Below, piece after piece: positions 15,251 through 22,113 of a stretch of DNA of 25,181 nucleotides (positions within the stretch are counted from its first letter, which is position 1; each line of letters opens with the position of its first letter). Under the pieces are notes generated by a model. The model saw nothing but the letters and a program-made list of their open reading frames with translations, was not told where the DNA came from and ran no database searches. This stretch comes from Pseudomonadota bacterium (GTDB taxonomy: Bacteria; Desulfobacterota; Desulfovibrionia; Desulfovibrionales; Desulfovibrionaceae): contig JAEZYD010000033.1 in assembly GCA_023419375.1 (NCBI GenBank), positions 1 through 25,181 of the forward strand, read 5' to 3'. A program made the position numbers and the translations under genes.

Positions 15251-17459
15251 AACCAAAAAGCCGCAAAAGGCGAAGCGTCCGCCATTCCATGAAGAGTTCG
15301 CCAGCAAAATCATTGAACGCCTGGAAGAAGGCACAGCCCCGTGGCAAACCCCCTGGACGCCGGGGAGAACGCCTTCGGTTCCGCACAACCCCGCTTCTGG
15401 CACGGTATACCGGGGCATGAACCGGGTACATCTGGCGCTTTCCGGTTATGACGATCCGCGCTGGATGACGCTGAAACAGGCCAATGATAACGGCTACAGC
15501 ATTTTGCCCGGCAGCAAGGCCACGCCCGTGGTCTATTTCCAGTTCACTGACGAAAAAAACAAGCTGGATAAAGACGGCAATCCCGTCCTCGATGCGGACG
15601 GCAAGCCGGAGAAAGAAAAAGTGGAACTGGACAAGCCCATTATCCGTTTCGCCCATGTCTTCAATGCTGAACAGGTTGACGGCATCCCGCCTATCCAGCT
15701 CACGGATAAAGCCTACGAGTGGGAACCCATAGAAAAGGCGGAAAACATCCTTGCTGCTTCCGGCGCGGCCATAAAACACGATCAGAGTAACCGGGCTTTC
15801 TACCGCTACGCGGAAGACGCCATTCATTTGCCGCCCAAGGAAAACTTTGACGCGCCTGACAAATATTACTCCACGGCCCTGCATGAGCTTGGGCATTGGA
15901 CGCGCCACGAAACCCGTCTGAACCGCGAAAACGGGCCTTTCGGCTCGGAAACCTACGCCCGTGAAGAACTCCGGGCTGAAATCGCCTCATGGATGCTTGG
16001 GCAAGATATTGGAGTCGGCCATGACCCCGGCCAACATGCCGCCTATGTGCAGTCGTGGATCAAAGTTCTGAAAGAAGACCCCTACGAGATTGTACGGGCT
16101 TGCCGGGATGCGGAAAAAATCAAGGAATACGTCTTTGACCTGGAACGAAAAAAGGAACTCCGGCAGGAAGGCCCGGAACAGGCTGTGCGGCCGGAAAAGG
16201 CCGCGCAACGCGGGAAAGCTCTTGAAAAAGAAGAGGGAATTGCCGCTATGGGCGTTCCCGCTGCTCCGGCCAGGGAAAAAACCTTCCTCACCGTTCCCTA
16301 CAAGGAAAAGGAGCGGGCAAAGAAATTCGGCGCGAAGTGGGATAAAGAAAATAAGCTCTGGTACGCGCCGGAAGGAACCGACCTCACGCCGCTGGCCGCA
16401 TGGATGCCGGAAAAAGCCCCTGCGCCGGAACCGTCCATGCCGCCGCAAGAGGAATTTGCTCACGCTCTGGAAAATGCCGGGCTGGATCTGCGCGGCAAAG
16501 CGCCGATCATGGACGGCCAGATACACCGCGTTCCGCTCATTGGCAGGAACGGCGGCGATCTTGACGGCGCATATTGCGGCTATCTCGATGAACGTCCTGC
16601 CGGCTGGATGCAGAATTTCAGCGCCGGCGAAAAAACGACCTGGGCCGCCACGGGTCACACCCTGACCAAAGAGCAGTTGGAAGCCCAACGCGCCGAAATC
16701 GCCCGAAAGCGGGAAGAACGGCAGCGGCTCATTCTGGAACAGCAACACAAAACGGCGCGGGAAGCGCATACGGAATGGATCGCCCACGATTGGGCCTCTG
16801 CCGATAACCCTTATTTGCAGGCCAAGGGCGTTCAGCCTTTCGGGGTGCGTGAGGATGTGGACGGCACTCTGCTTGTTCCCGTTATGACCGTGGACAAGGA
16901 ATTGCGCGGTCTGCAAACTATTTCCCCGGAAGGTGAAAAGCGTTTCATGTACGGGATGGAGAAAAACGGCAATTTCCATATGATTGCCGATCCCGATAAA
17001 GACCTTTCCAAAGATTTGGCCCAAGGGGAAATCATCCTGGCCGAAGGCTACGCCACGGGCGCAACGCTGCACATGGCAACGGAAAAACCTGTAGCCGTGG
17101 CCTTTGACGCTGGCAATCTGGAGCCTGTAGCCAAAAAGCTGCGGGAAAAATTCCCCAATGCCGCCATTACCATCTGCGCCGATAATGACCACAAACATAC
17201 CCGCAAAACCCCGGATGGTGTTGAACCGTGGAACAAAGGCGTGGAATTGGCGCAAAGAGCGGCCCAAGAGGTCGGCGGCAAGGTTGTTGTGCCAATCTTC
17301 ACCGATGAAGAACGGGGCAAGGGGCTGACGGATTTTAACGATCTGCACCAGTCGCGTGGGCTGGATGAAGTGAAACGGCAAGTGGGCCTTGTTCTGCAAA
17401 AGGATGTTGAGCGGGAAAAAGGCCAGGATCGAGGAAAAGCGCGGGAGTTGTCCTTATGA
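15240..17459 (+). CDS. ArdC-like antirestriction / TraC-like primase fusion
   Basis: A 739-residue multidomain protein likely carried into the recipient with the DNA. Residues 1-130 form an ArdC N-terminal domain (E-R-L-E-E-G-T-A-P-W-Q-T-P-W and N-P-A-S-G-T-V-Y-R-G-M-N), a single-strand DNA binding fold. A zincin metallopeptidase domain follows, with H-E-L-G-H-W near residue 214. A short DUF5710-like domain lies at about 349-385 (T-V-P-Y-K-E-K-E-R-A-K-K-F-G-A-K-W-D). The C-terminus holds a Toprim-type domain at about 596-665, with I-L-A-E-G-Y-A-T-G-A-T-L and I-T-I-C-A-D-N-D-H, as in TraC-type plasmid primases. It would both protect entering DNA from restriction and prime second-strand synthesis. 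GGGAGG precedes the start. Confidence 0.88.
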   Translation: MSDKTKKPQKAKRPPFHEEFASKIIERLEEGTAPWQTPWTPGRTPSVPHNPASGTVYRGMNRVHLALSGYDDPRWMTLKQANDNGYSILPGSKATPVVYFQFTDEKNKLDKDGNPVLDADGKPEKEKVELDKPIIRFAHVFNAEQVDGIPPIQLTDKAYEWEPIEKAENILAASGAAIKHDQSNRAFYRYAEDAIHLPPKENFDAPDKYYSTALHELGHWTRHETRLNRENGPFGSETYAREELRAEIASWMLGQDIGVGHDPGQHAAYVQSWIKVLKEDPYEIVRACRDAEKIKEYVFDLERKKELRQEGPEQAVRPEKAAQRGKALEKEEGIAAMGVPAAPAREKTFLTVPYKEKERAKKFGAKWDKENKLWYAPEGTDLTPLAAWMPEKAPAPEPSMPPQEEFAHALENAGLDLRGKAPIMDGQIHRVPLIGRNGGDLDGAYCGYLDERPAGWMQNFSAGEKTTWAATGHTLTKEQLEAQRAEIARKREERQRLILEQQHKTAREAHTEWIAHDWASADNPYLQAKGVQPFGVREDVDGTLLVPVMTVDKELRGLQTISPEGEKRFMYGMEKNGNFHMIADPDKDLSKDLAQGEIILAEGYATGATLHMATEKPVAVAFDAGNLEPVAKKLREKFPNAAITICADNDHKHTRKTPDGVEPWNKGVELAQRAAQEVGGKVVVPIFTDEERGKGLTDFNDLHQSRGLDEVKRQVGLVLQKDVEREKGQDRGKARELSL

Positions 17460-18295
17460 ACGCGCACTCCTTCAATAAAAAATATAGTTGGCGGGCGGCA
17501 AGCATTGTTCCCTCATTTTCTGGTGGAAAAGACAGCACCTATCTTGTGCTGCGGCTTCATGAACTTGGGATCAAAATGACTGATATTGTCTATTTTGATA
17601 CTGGGTGGGAGTTTCCCCATATGGAGGCGCACATTGCACAGGTTGAGGACATTATCAAACAAAAAATCACTTGGTTGTTGCCGCGTGACGATTTTGATTT
17701 CCTCTTTGCTCGGAAGAGCCGAACAAGAAATATTAATACACGCAAGGGCTATGGTTGGCCGTCCGCAATGCGGCGTTGGTGTACTGGTGAAAAAACCCGC
17801 GCTATCAACGCATATGCAAATTCCTTAACATGGCAAGGGGTTCACCTCCCTGTCGTTCAGTGCCTTGGCTATGCGTCCGATGAGCCGGATCGTGTTGAGA
17901 AACACAAAGCCAAGAAAGCTCTGCGATTTCAAACTTACGCCTATCCTATGGTGGAATGGGGAATATCCGAAAAACAGGCATTGGAGTATTGCAAGGAACG
18001 CGGCCTTTTTTGGGGCGGACTGTACGATATTTTTGACCGTGTAAGTTGCTGGTGTTGCCCCTTGGGCGGTATTGAACACGCCAGAAAGCTGTATCACCAT
18101 TTTCCTGTTCTTTGGCAGCACATGCTTGAAATGGAGTCCTGGTTGCCGGAGCAGCACAGGAGGTATGCAGGAAATCATAGCGTTTCGGATCTGGATAGGC
18201 GCTTTTACAAAGAAGATGTTGCCACCTTCAACGGTGGTTCAAAAAAAACTGATCATATTCCTGCGGGCCTCGCGCCCCAGCCCAGCGCCGCATGA
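17456..18295 (+). CDS. PAPS-reductase-like PP-loop protein (phage/element type)
   Basis: A 279-residue protein of the adenine nucleotide alpha-hydrolase superfamily. The PP-loop S-F-S-G-G-K-D-S-T lies at residues about 20-28, followed by D-T-G-W-E-F-P-H-M near 45, R-R-W-C-T-G-E-K-T near 106 and a cysteine cluster S-C-W-C-C-P-L-G near 197. These belong to the phosphoadenosine-phosphosulfate reductase family as found in phages and mobile elements; the real substrate of such versions is unknown. Thiolation or another nucleic-acid modification (as with DndC relatives) is possible, but the cysteine pattern is not clearly DndC. It overlaps the ArdC-like gene by 4 nt. Its codons are visibly more AT-rich than those of its neighbours, suggesting separate acquisition. 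Its stop codon falls inside element copy C. Confidence 0.8.
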   Translation: MNAHSFNKKYSWRAASIVPSFSGGKDSTYLVLRLHELGIKMTDIVYFDTGWEFPHMEAHIAQVEDIIKQKITWLLPRDDFDFLFARKSRTRNINTRKGYGWPSAMRRWCTGEKTRAINAYANSLTWQGVHLPVVQCLGYASDEPDRVEKHKAKKALRFQTYAYPMVEWGISEKQALEYCKERGLFWGGLYDIFDRVSCWCCPLGGIEHARKLYHHFPVLWQHMLEMESWLPEQHRRYAGNHSVSDLDRRFYKEDVATFNGGSKKTDHIPAGLAPQPSAA

Positions 18296-18319
18296 CGGCC
18301 CCTATAAGGAAACGTCATG
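18260..18319 (+). promoter_or_regulatory. Tandem mini-hairpin element, copy C (before dam)
   Basis: Third copy. Hairpin 1 is GGGC-CTCGC-GCCC and hairpin 2 is GCCG-CATGA-CGGC; then TAAGGAAA and the dam ATG at 18317, 56 nt from CTGCGGGC. The 5' half overlaps the last codons of the PAPS-reductase-like gene, read in another frame than com; the TGA of that gene is formed by loop 2. Loop 1 differs at several bases from the other copies while both stems stay intact. Confidence 0.75.
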
Positions 18320-18754
18320 TCGGGAAAATCGTTTGGGAATGTGCATTTCTCCAGCAAAAAAATGGATTGGTCAACGCCTTGGGAACTATTCCGTGCCTGG
18401 GATATTTCACATGGTCCCTTTACTCTGGATGTCTGTGCCACATCGGAGAATTCCAAGTGCAGTTCCTTCTTCACGCCCGCCATCAATGGCCTTTGGCAAA
18501 AATGGGGTGGCACCTGCTGGATGAACCCGCCGTATGGCCGGGAAATAGGCCGCTGGATCGCCAAGGCAGTGGGGGAAGTGCATAAAGGCCACGCGGATCG
18601 TGTTGTCTGCCTTCTCCCGGCCAGAACGGATACCGCATGGTGGCATGATCTTGTCATTCCCTATGGCGATATTCATTTTTTGCGCGGACGGGTGCGCTTT
18701 GAAGGCGCGGAACATGCCGCGCCGTTCCCAAGCGCCATAGTCATTTTCGGATAG
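18317..18754 (+). CDS. dam: Phage-type DNA N6-adenine methyltransferase
   Basis: A 145-residue protein of the phage Dam family (DNA N-6-adenine-methyltransferase). It has the catalytic W-M-N-P-P-Y-G motif (a D/N-PPY type motif) near residue 73, and the N-terminal region W-S-T-P-W-E-L-F-R-A-W-D followed by L-D-V-C-A-T-S, both typical. Slightly short for the family. In Mu-like phages a Com gene stands directly before a DNA modification gene; here dam has lost that neighbour but keeps the com-derived element in front. It may protect the transferred DNA from restriction or mark it. It is bracketed by element copies C and D. Confidence 0.88.
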   Translation: MSGKSFGNVHFSSKKMDWSTPWELFRAWDISHGPFTLDVCATSENSKCSSFFTPAINGLWQKWGGTCWMNPPYGREIGRWIAKAVGEVHKGHADRVVCLLPARTDTAWWHDLVIPYGDIHFLRGRVRFEGAEHAAPFPSAIVIFG

Positions 18755-18762
18755 TTCAAAAC

Positions 18763-18821
18763 TCTGCGGGCCATGCGTCCCAATCTCGCGCCGCCTGACG
18801 GCCCTTTAAGGAAAAGTCATG
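18763..18821 (+). promoter_or_regulatory. Tandem mini-hairpin element, copy D (before topA-like gene)
   Basis: Fourth copy, filling the gap between dam and the topoisomerase gene. Hairpin 1 is GGGC-CATGC-GTCC, where one G-C pair has become G-U, and hairpin 2 is GCCG-CCTGA-CGGC. TTAAGGAAAAG forms a good Shine-Dalgarno; the ATG (18819) is 55 nt from CTGCGGGC. The com-frame reading is L-R-A-M-R-P-N-L-A-P-P-D-G. The first 12 coding nucleotides match those of traG. Confidence 0.75.
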
Positions 18822-20627
18822 TGCGCGAAACTCTTGATTCTTGAATCCCCCGGTAAAGTGAAAAAGGTACAGGAAATCCTCGGCCCCGGCTGGAAGGTTG
18901 CCGCTTCTGTCGGCCATGTGCGCGATCTGCCCGTCAAGGAAATGGGCGTGGCCGCTCCCGACTTCAAACCGCAGTATCTGCCCACGGACAGGGGCAAAGA
19001 TGTTTTATCCCGGTTGGCCGGGCTGGTGAAGAACGCGGAAGAGGTTTTTCTTGCCACTGACCCCGATAGAGAGGGGGAAGCTATTGCGTGGCATCTGCAA
19101 GACGCCCTGAAACTCAAGAATGCCAAGCGCGTCACCTATACGGAAATCACGGAAGCGGCCATACGCGCCGCGCTCTCCACTCCACGTTCCATTGATATGG
19201 CCCTGGTCGCTGCACAGGAAGGGCGGCGGGTTCTGGATCGCTTTTGCGGCTACATGGTTTCCGGGCCGCTCTCCAATGCCTCCGGCGAAAAGCTCTCCGC
19301 TGGCCGGGTACAAAGCCCGGCTGTGCGTCTGGTAGTGGATCGGGAAAAGGAAATCAAAGCCTTTTCCAGCACAACGCACTACGGCGCGGAACTGACCTTT
19401 GAAAATGTGGACAATATCACGGACGGCTGGAAAGCCGCGCTTCTGATCAAGCCCTGGATCGAAGAGGGGCAGGAATATTTGCTGGATAAATCCCTTGCGG
19501 AAAAGGCGGCTGCGCTGCGGACGCTGGACGTGCTGGACTGCAAGGAATCCGAAAGCCGTGCCGCGCCTCCGGCTCCCTTCACCACCTCCACATTGCAGCA
19601 AGCCGCCAGCTCGTCACTGAAATTTACCCCCAAGCAGACAATGCAACTGGCGCAACGGCTTTATGAGCAAGGCGCGATTACCTACATGAGAACGGACAGC
19701 CCCAATCTCTCGCAAGAAGCGGTACACGCTATCCGGGCGTATTGCGAAGCAAAGGGCTGGCCGCTGGTGGAAACGCCCCGTACCTGGAAATCCAAAGAGG
19801 GGGCGCAGGAAGCTCATGAGGCAATCAGACCGACCCACATTGAAATTGAGGAAGCCGGGGAAACGGCGGACGAAAAAGCCTTGTATCGCCTTATCCTGCT
19901 GCGCTCTCTGGCTTGCCAGTTGGAAGACGCGGTTTATGCGGTTCGGACACTCCAACTCGGCGCGGAGCTGGACGGGAAACAAGCGCTATTTGAGGCAAAG
20001 GGCCGCACTCTGCTTTCGCAAGGCTGGAAGGTTCTGGCCGATCAGGAAAATGGCCCGGATGAAGGAGCAGAAGAAGGCCAGAAAGAGCCTTCCAATCCCG
20101 TCCCGGCCATGAAGCCCGGCACAAAGGCAACGGCGCTGACAGGAACAGTCACAACGAAAAAGACCAAACCCGCCGCCAGATTCACGGAAGCCAGCCTTAT
20201 CCGCGAACTGGAAAAGCGCGGCATTGGCCGTCCGTCCACCTATGCGGCGATCATCGACACCATTTCCAGCCGAAAATACGTCACCACGGAAAAACGCTTC
20301 CTTGTGCCTACGCCCTTGGGTGAAAAGATTGTTTCCGGCCTCTCCGGGCATTTTTCCTTCATCGAATACGATTTCACCCGCACTATGGAGCAATCCCTTG
20401 ATGATATTGCGGAAGGAAAGGCGGAATACCGCACCGTCATAGCCTCGGCCCATGAGCAGCTTTCCAGGGAAGTGCGGGAGTTCGCCAAGGCCACGGGCAA
20501 AGTCTGCGGAAAATGCGGCAAACCTATGGTGCATCGGGTGAAAAAGCCTGGCAAAGACGGCAAGGGCGGTTATGATTTTTGGGGCTGCTCCGGCTGGCCG
20601 GAGTGCAAGGGGTCTTCGGAGGCATAA
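18819..20627 (+). CDS. Type IA DNA topoisomerase of the mobile element
   Basis: A 602-residue TopA-type enzyme, shorter than chromosomal TopA (about 850). The Toprim domain has L-L-I-L-E-S-P-G-K near residue 5 and L-A-T-D-P-D-R-E-G-E-A-I-A-W-H near 77. The active-site region G-A-I-T-Y-M-R-T-D-S, with the catalytic tyrosine, is near 290; E-K-R-G-I-G-R-P-S-T-Y-A near 465. One C-terminal zinc finger (C-G-K-C-G-K-P-M and C-S-G-W-P-E-C) closes the protein. IncP-type and Tn4371-like elements often carry such topoisomerases, which probably relieve strain during transfer or establishment. It is followed by a strong terminator. Confidence 0.93.
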   Translation: MCAKLLILESPGKVKKVQEILGPGWKVAASVGHVRDLPVKEMGVAAPDFKPQYLPTDRGKDVLSRLAGLVKNAEEVFLATDPDREGEAIAWHLQDALKLKNAKRVTYTEITEAAIRAALSTPRSIDMALVAAQEGRRVLDRFCGYMVSGPLSNASGEKLSAGRVQSPAVRLVVDREKEIKAFSSTTHYGAELTFENVDNITDGWKAALLIKPWIEEGQEYLLDKSLAEKAAALRTLDVLDCKESESRAAPPAPFTTSTLQQAASSSLKFTPKQTMQLAQRLYEQGAITYMRTDSPNLSQEAVHAIRAYCEAKGWPLVETPRTWKSKEGAQEAHEAIRPTHIEIEEAGETADEKALYRLILLRSLACQLEDAVYAVRTLQLGAELDGKQALFEAKGRTLLSQGWKVLADQENGPDEGAEEGQKEPSNPVPAMKPGTKATALTGTVTTKKTKPAARFTEASLIRELEKRGIGRPSTYAAIIDTISSRKYVTTEKRFLVPTPLGEKIVSGLSGHFSFIEYDFTRTMEQSLDDIAEGKAEYRTVIASAHEQLSREVREFAKATGKVCGKCGKPMVHRVKKPGKDGKGGYDFWGCSGWPECKGSSEA

Positions 20628-20657
20628 CACCCCAGGCTAGATTTCATGCTTAATGAA

Positions 20658-20691
20658 AACGCTCAGGTCTTATAAGGCTTGGGCGTTTTTT
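20658..20691 (+). terminator. Intrinsic terminator after topoisomerase gene
   Basis: A near-perfect hairpin of about 14 bp (AACGCTCAGGTCTTA pairing with TAAGGCTTGGGCGTT, with several G-U pairs) is followed at once by a run of six T. It lies 30 bp after the topoisomerase stop and ends the plus-strand operon, hence probably the conjugative module. Confidence 0.85.
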
Positions 20692-20754
20692 AGTTTGCTA
20701 TGCGTAAAAAATACACGCCAACTCAAATCGATGGGTGAAAACTACTCACTGTAC

Positions 20755-20804
20755 TGTGCAGATTTTTTTGCACAGATGTTTTCATTTGTGCAAAAAAATG
20801 CACA
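20755..20804. promoter_or_regulatory. Tandem TGTGCA palindromes
   Basis: Two palindromes stand in tandem: TGTGCA-N8-TGCACA (20755-20774) and TGTGCA-N6-TGCACA (20787-20804), 12 bp apart. Together they also form a larger inverted repeat with perfect 13-bp arms (20762-20774 and 20787-20799). The paired arrangement suggests a dimeric regulator (CRP/FNR-like geometry) acting on the chemoreceptor gene before the IS inserted, or a site at the end of the mobile element. No recognisable recombinase site or tRNA end is present. Confidence 0.5.
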
Positions 20805-20821
20805 AATCTTATTGCTAATAT

Positions 20822-20839
20822 CAATGCTGTCCGGTTAAG
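20822..20839. repeat. IS terminal inverted repeat, transposase 3' side
   Basis: CAATGCTGTCCGGTTAAG. The transposase stop codon (20835-20837) lies within this repeat. It pairs with 22067-22084 with one mismatch. Confidence 0.85.
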
Positions 20840-21983
20840 CTGCCAAGGATAACAGACTGAGGTTATAGAGGTTTTCATTTTTTCGTCGTCGGGGCTTCAG
20901 GAGTTCTTCCAGCGAGTCTGTTCCGAGGATGTTCAGTGAGGCGATTTGGAAAAGTTGCTGCACGGACAGCCCTGTTTTACTCAGGAATTTCTGGTAGGCC
21001 AGGAGCAGGTAGACGGTCAGCGCGGTATAAATCTGAATCAATACAGCATTTTCCGTGTTCCCGACAAAGCTTTTGATGCGTAGATTCTGTTTGATTTCGC
21101 GAAAAAAGAGTTCGATTTTCCAGCGTTCTTTGTAAATATCGGCGATGGTGCGGGCGGACAGGCGAAAGTGATTTGTCAGAAATTCGTAACGCTTGCCTGT
21201 TTCGGCGTCCCGGTAGCCGATGCGACGCAGGCGCAAGACTTTTCCCCGGCTGTGCTTCACTTCGATAATGTGGTCGGAAGTAACCCCGCTTGTGCGGTTC
21301 ACCGGGCGGCGCTCCAGCAGTTTGTAAACAGCGTTGTCCTTCAGGCGGGTGACGAAAAAGATGCCATTTTCGAGCAGGGTCTGAAACCAGGGGTAACTGA
21401 CATAGCCTTTGTCGAAGGTCACGATGGAGCCTTTGGGCAGAGAAAGACTTTTCGCCATACGGCTTTCGTGCGTTTTGGCCACATCAACGGTGACAAATGC
21501 CGGGATATGACCATCGTGGTCAAGCACTGTGTTCATTTTGACGCCGCCCTTGTTTTGGCGGAACGTGGCCCAGGGAAACAGCGACAAACACAGGCTGATG
21601 GTGGTGGCGTCCATGCTGTAAAGTTTGCATTTGAAATGAAATTTGTGTTTGGAGGCCTTGGGAACACACAGGCTGTACATGTCGGCAAATAGATCTTTGA
21701 AAAAGCCCACAGGCCGGGAGTTGTTGGCATCGGAGAAAGTGGAACGTGCAACGGGAAAAAGGCCAAAATGATACAGCCTCTTGCCGCAGGCGGCCAAACA
21801 GCGCAATCCGTCACGCCTGGAGCGCCTTGCTGCAAGCTGGATAAAAGCCATGACCGTAAACTGTTCCTTAAAGCCGAATTGTCGAGAAGAACGACCTGTT
21901 TTATGCCGGGCTTCCAGTTTCTGAAAAACATGTCTGGGAATCAATGATAGCATTTGAGAAAAGAGTGTATTATGATGGCTCAT
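20835..21983 (-). CDS. IS4-family DDE transposase
   Basis: A 382-residue transposase with an N-terminal IS4-type (DUF4372-like) domain: F-S-Q-M-L-S-L-I-P-R-H-V-F. The catalytic triad is visible: Asp near 125 (Y-S-M-D-A-T-T-I), Asp near 190 (V-T-F-D-K-G-Y) and Glu near 290 within the IS4 signature Y-x2-R-x3-E-x6-K (Y-K-E-R-W-K-I-E-L-F-F-R-E-I-K). ATG 21983 was chosen because AAGGAG lies about nine nucleotides upstream; an in-frame ATG at 22055 would add 24 residues but lies in the upstream arm of a hairpin and lacks a ribosome site. The reading frame is intact, so the IS may be active. The start is embedded in an inverted repeat that could block read-through translation. Confidence 0.93.
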   Translation of the reverse strand: MSHHNTLFSQMLSLIPRHVFQKLEARHKTGRSSRQFGFKEQFTVMAFIQLAARRSRRDGLRCLAACGKRLYHFGLFPVARSTFSDANNSRPVGFFKDLFADMYSLCVPKASKHKFHFKCKLYSMDATTISLCLSLFPWATFRQNKGGVKMNTVLDHDGHIPAFVTVDVAKTHESRMAKSLSLPKGSIVTFDKGYVSYPWFQTLLENGIFFVTRLKDNAVYKLLERRPVNRTSGVTSDHIIEVKHSRGKVLRLRRIGYRDAETGKRYEFLTNHFRLSARTIADIYKERWKIELFFREIKQNLRIKSFVGNTENAVLIQIYTALTVYLLLAYQKFLSKTGLSVQQLFQIASLNILGTDSLEELLKPRRRKNENLYNLSLLSLAA

Positions 21984-22055
21984 GTTCAAAATCTCCTTGG
22001 GCTGCAATGGGTTATGCAACTGTTTTGTAGCATAAACCTCGGAGATTTTGAACAT
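21982..22055 (-). promoter_or_regulatory. Anti-read-through hairpin masking transposase start
   Basis: Perfect 15-bp inverted repeat: 21982-21996 and 22041-22055. In minus-strand mRNA the 3' arm (GGAGATTTTGAACAT) contains the Shine-Dalgarno GGAG and the first two bases of the start codon. A transcript that begins outside the IS and reads in would fold and hide the start, while one starting in the 44-nt loop would not. IS10 and IS50 use the same principle. Confidence 0.7.
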
Positions 22056-22066
22056 ATTTAACGCAC

Positions 22067-22084
22067 CTTAGCCGGACAGCATTG
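22067..22084. repeat. IS terminal inverted repeat, transposase 5' side
   Basis: Complement reads CAATGCTGTCCGGCTAAG, one mismatch to the other end. It marks the right end of the IS, 29 bp before the chemoreceptor start. Confidence 0.85.
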
Positions 22085-22113
22085 CGGCAAAAATTATTTC
22101 GAAAGGAGTTGAT

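Larger units (their letters stand above)
20822..22084 (-). mobile_element. IS4-family insertion sequence, complete
   Basis: 1263 bp bounded by 18-bp inverted repeats (20822-20839 and 22067-22084, CAATGCTGTCCGGYTAAG, one mismatch) and encoding one intact transposase on the minus strand. I do not see a target-site duplication at the outer edges, which could mean it decayed or that a rearrangement joined two copies. The right end lies 29 bp before the chemoreceptor start codon. It separates the terminator/palindrome region from that gene. Confidence 0.85.

Noticed and set aside
15987..17399. 470-residue open frame on the minus strand
   Set aside because: It lies wholly antisense to the ArdC/primase gene, whose domains are certain; it has no ribosome site or family motif and arises from GC-biased codon use.
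19890..19905. TATCCTGC, resembling an IncP-type nick site
   Set aside because: It lies within the topoisomerase coding region without flanking inverted repeats; similar hexamers occur elsewhere by chance, so no oriT is called.
20653..20838. 61-residue open frame after the topoisomerase gene
   Set aside because: It begins inside the terminator region and ends in the IS inverted repeat, with no ribosome site; the DNA is better explained by the terminator and palindromes.
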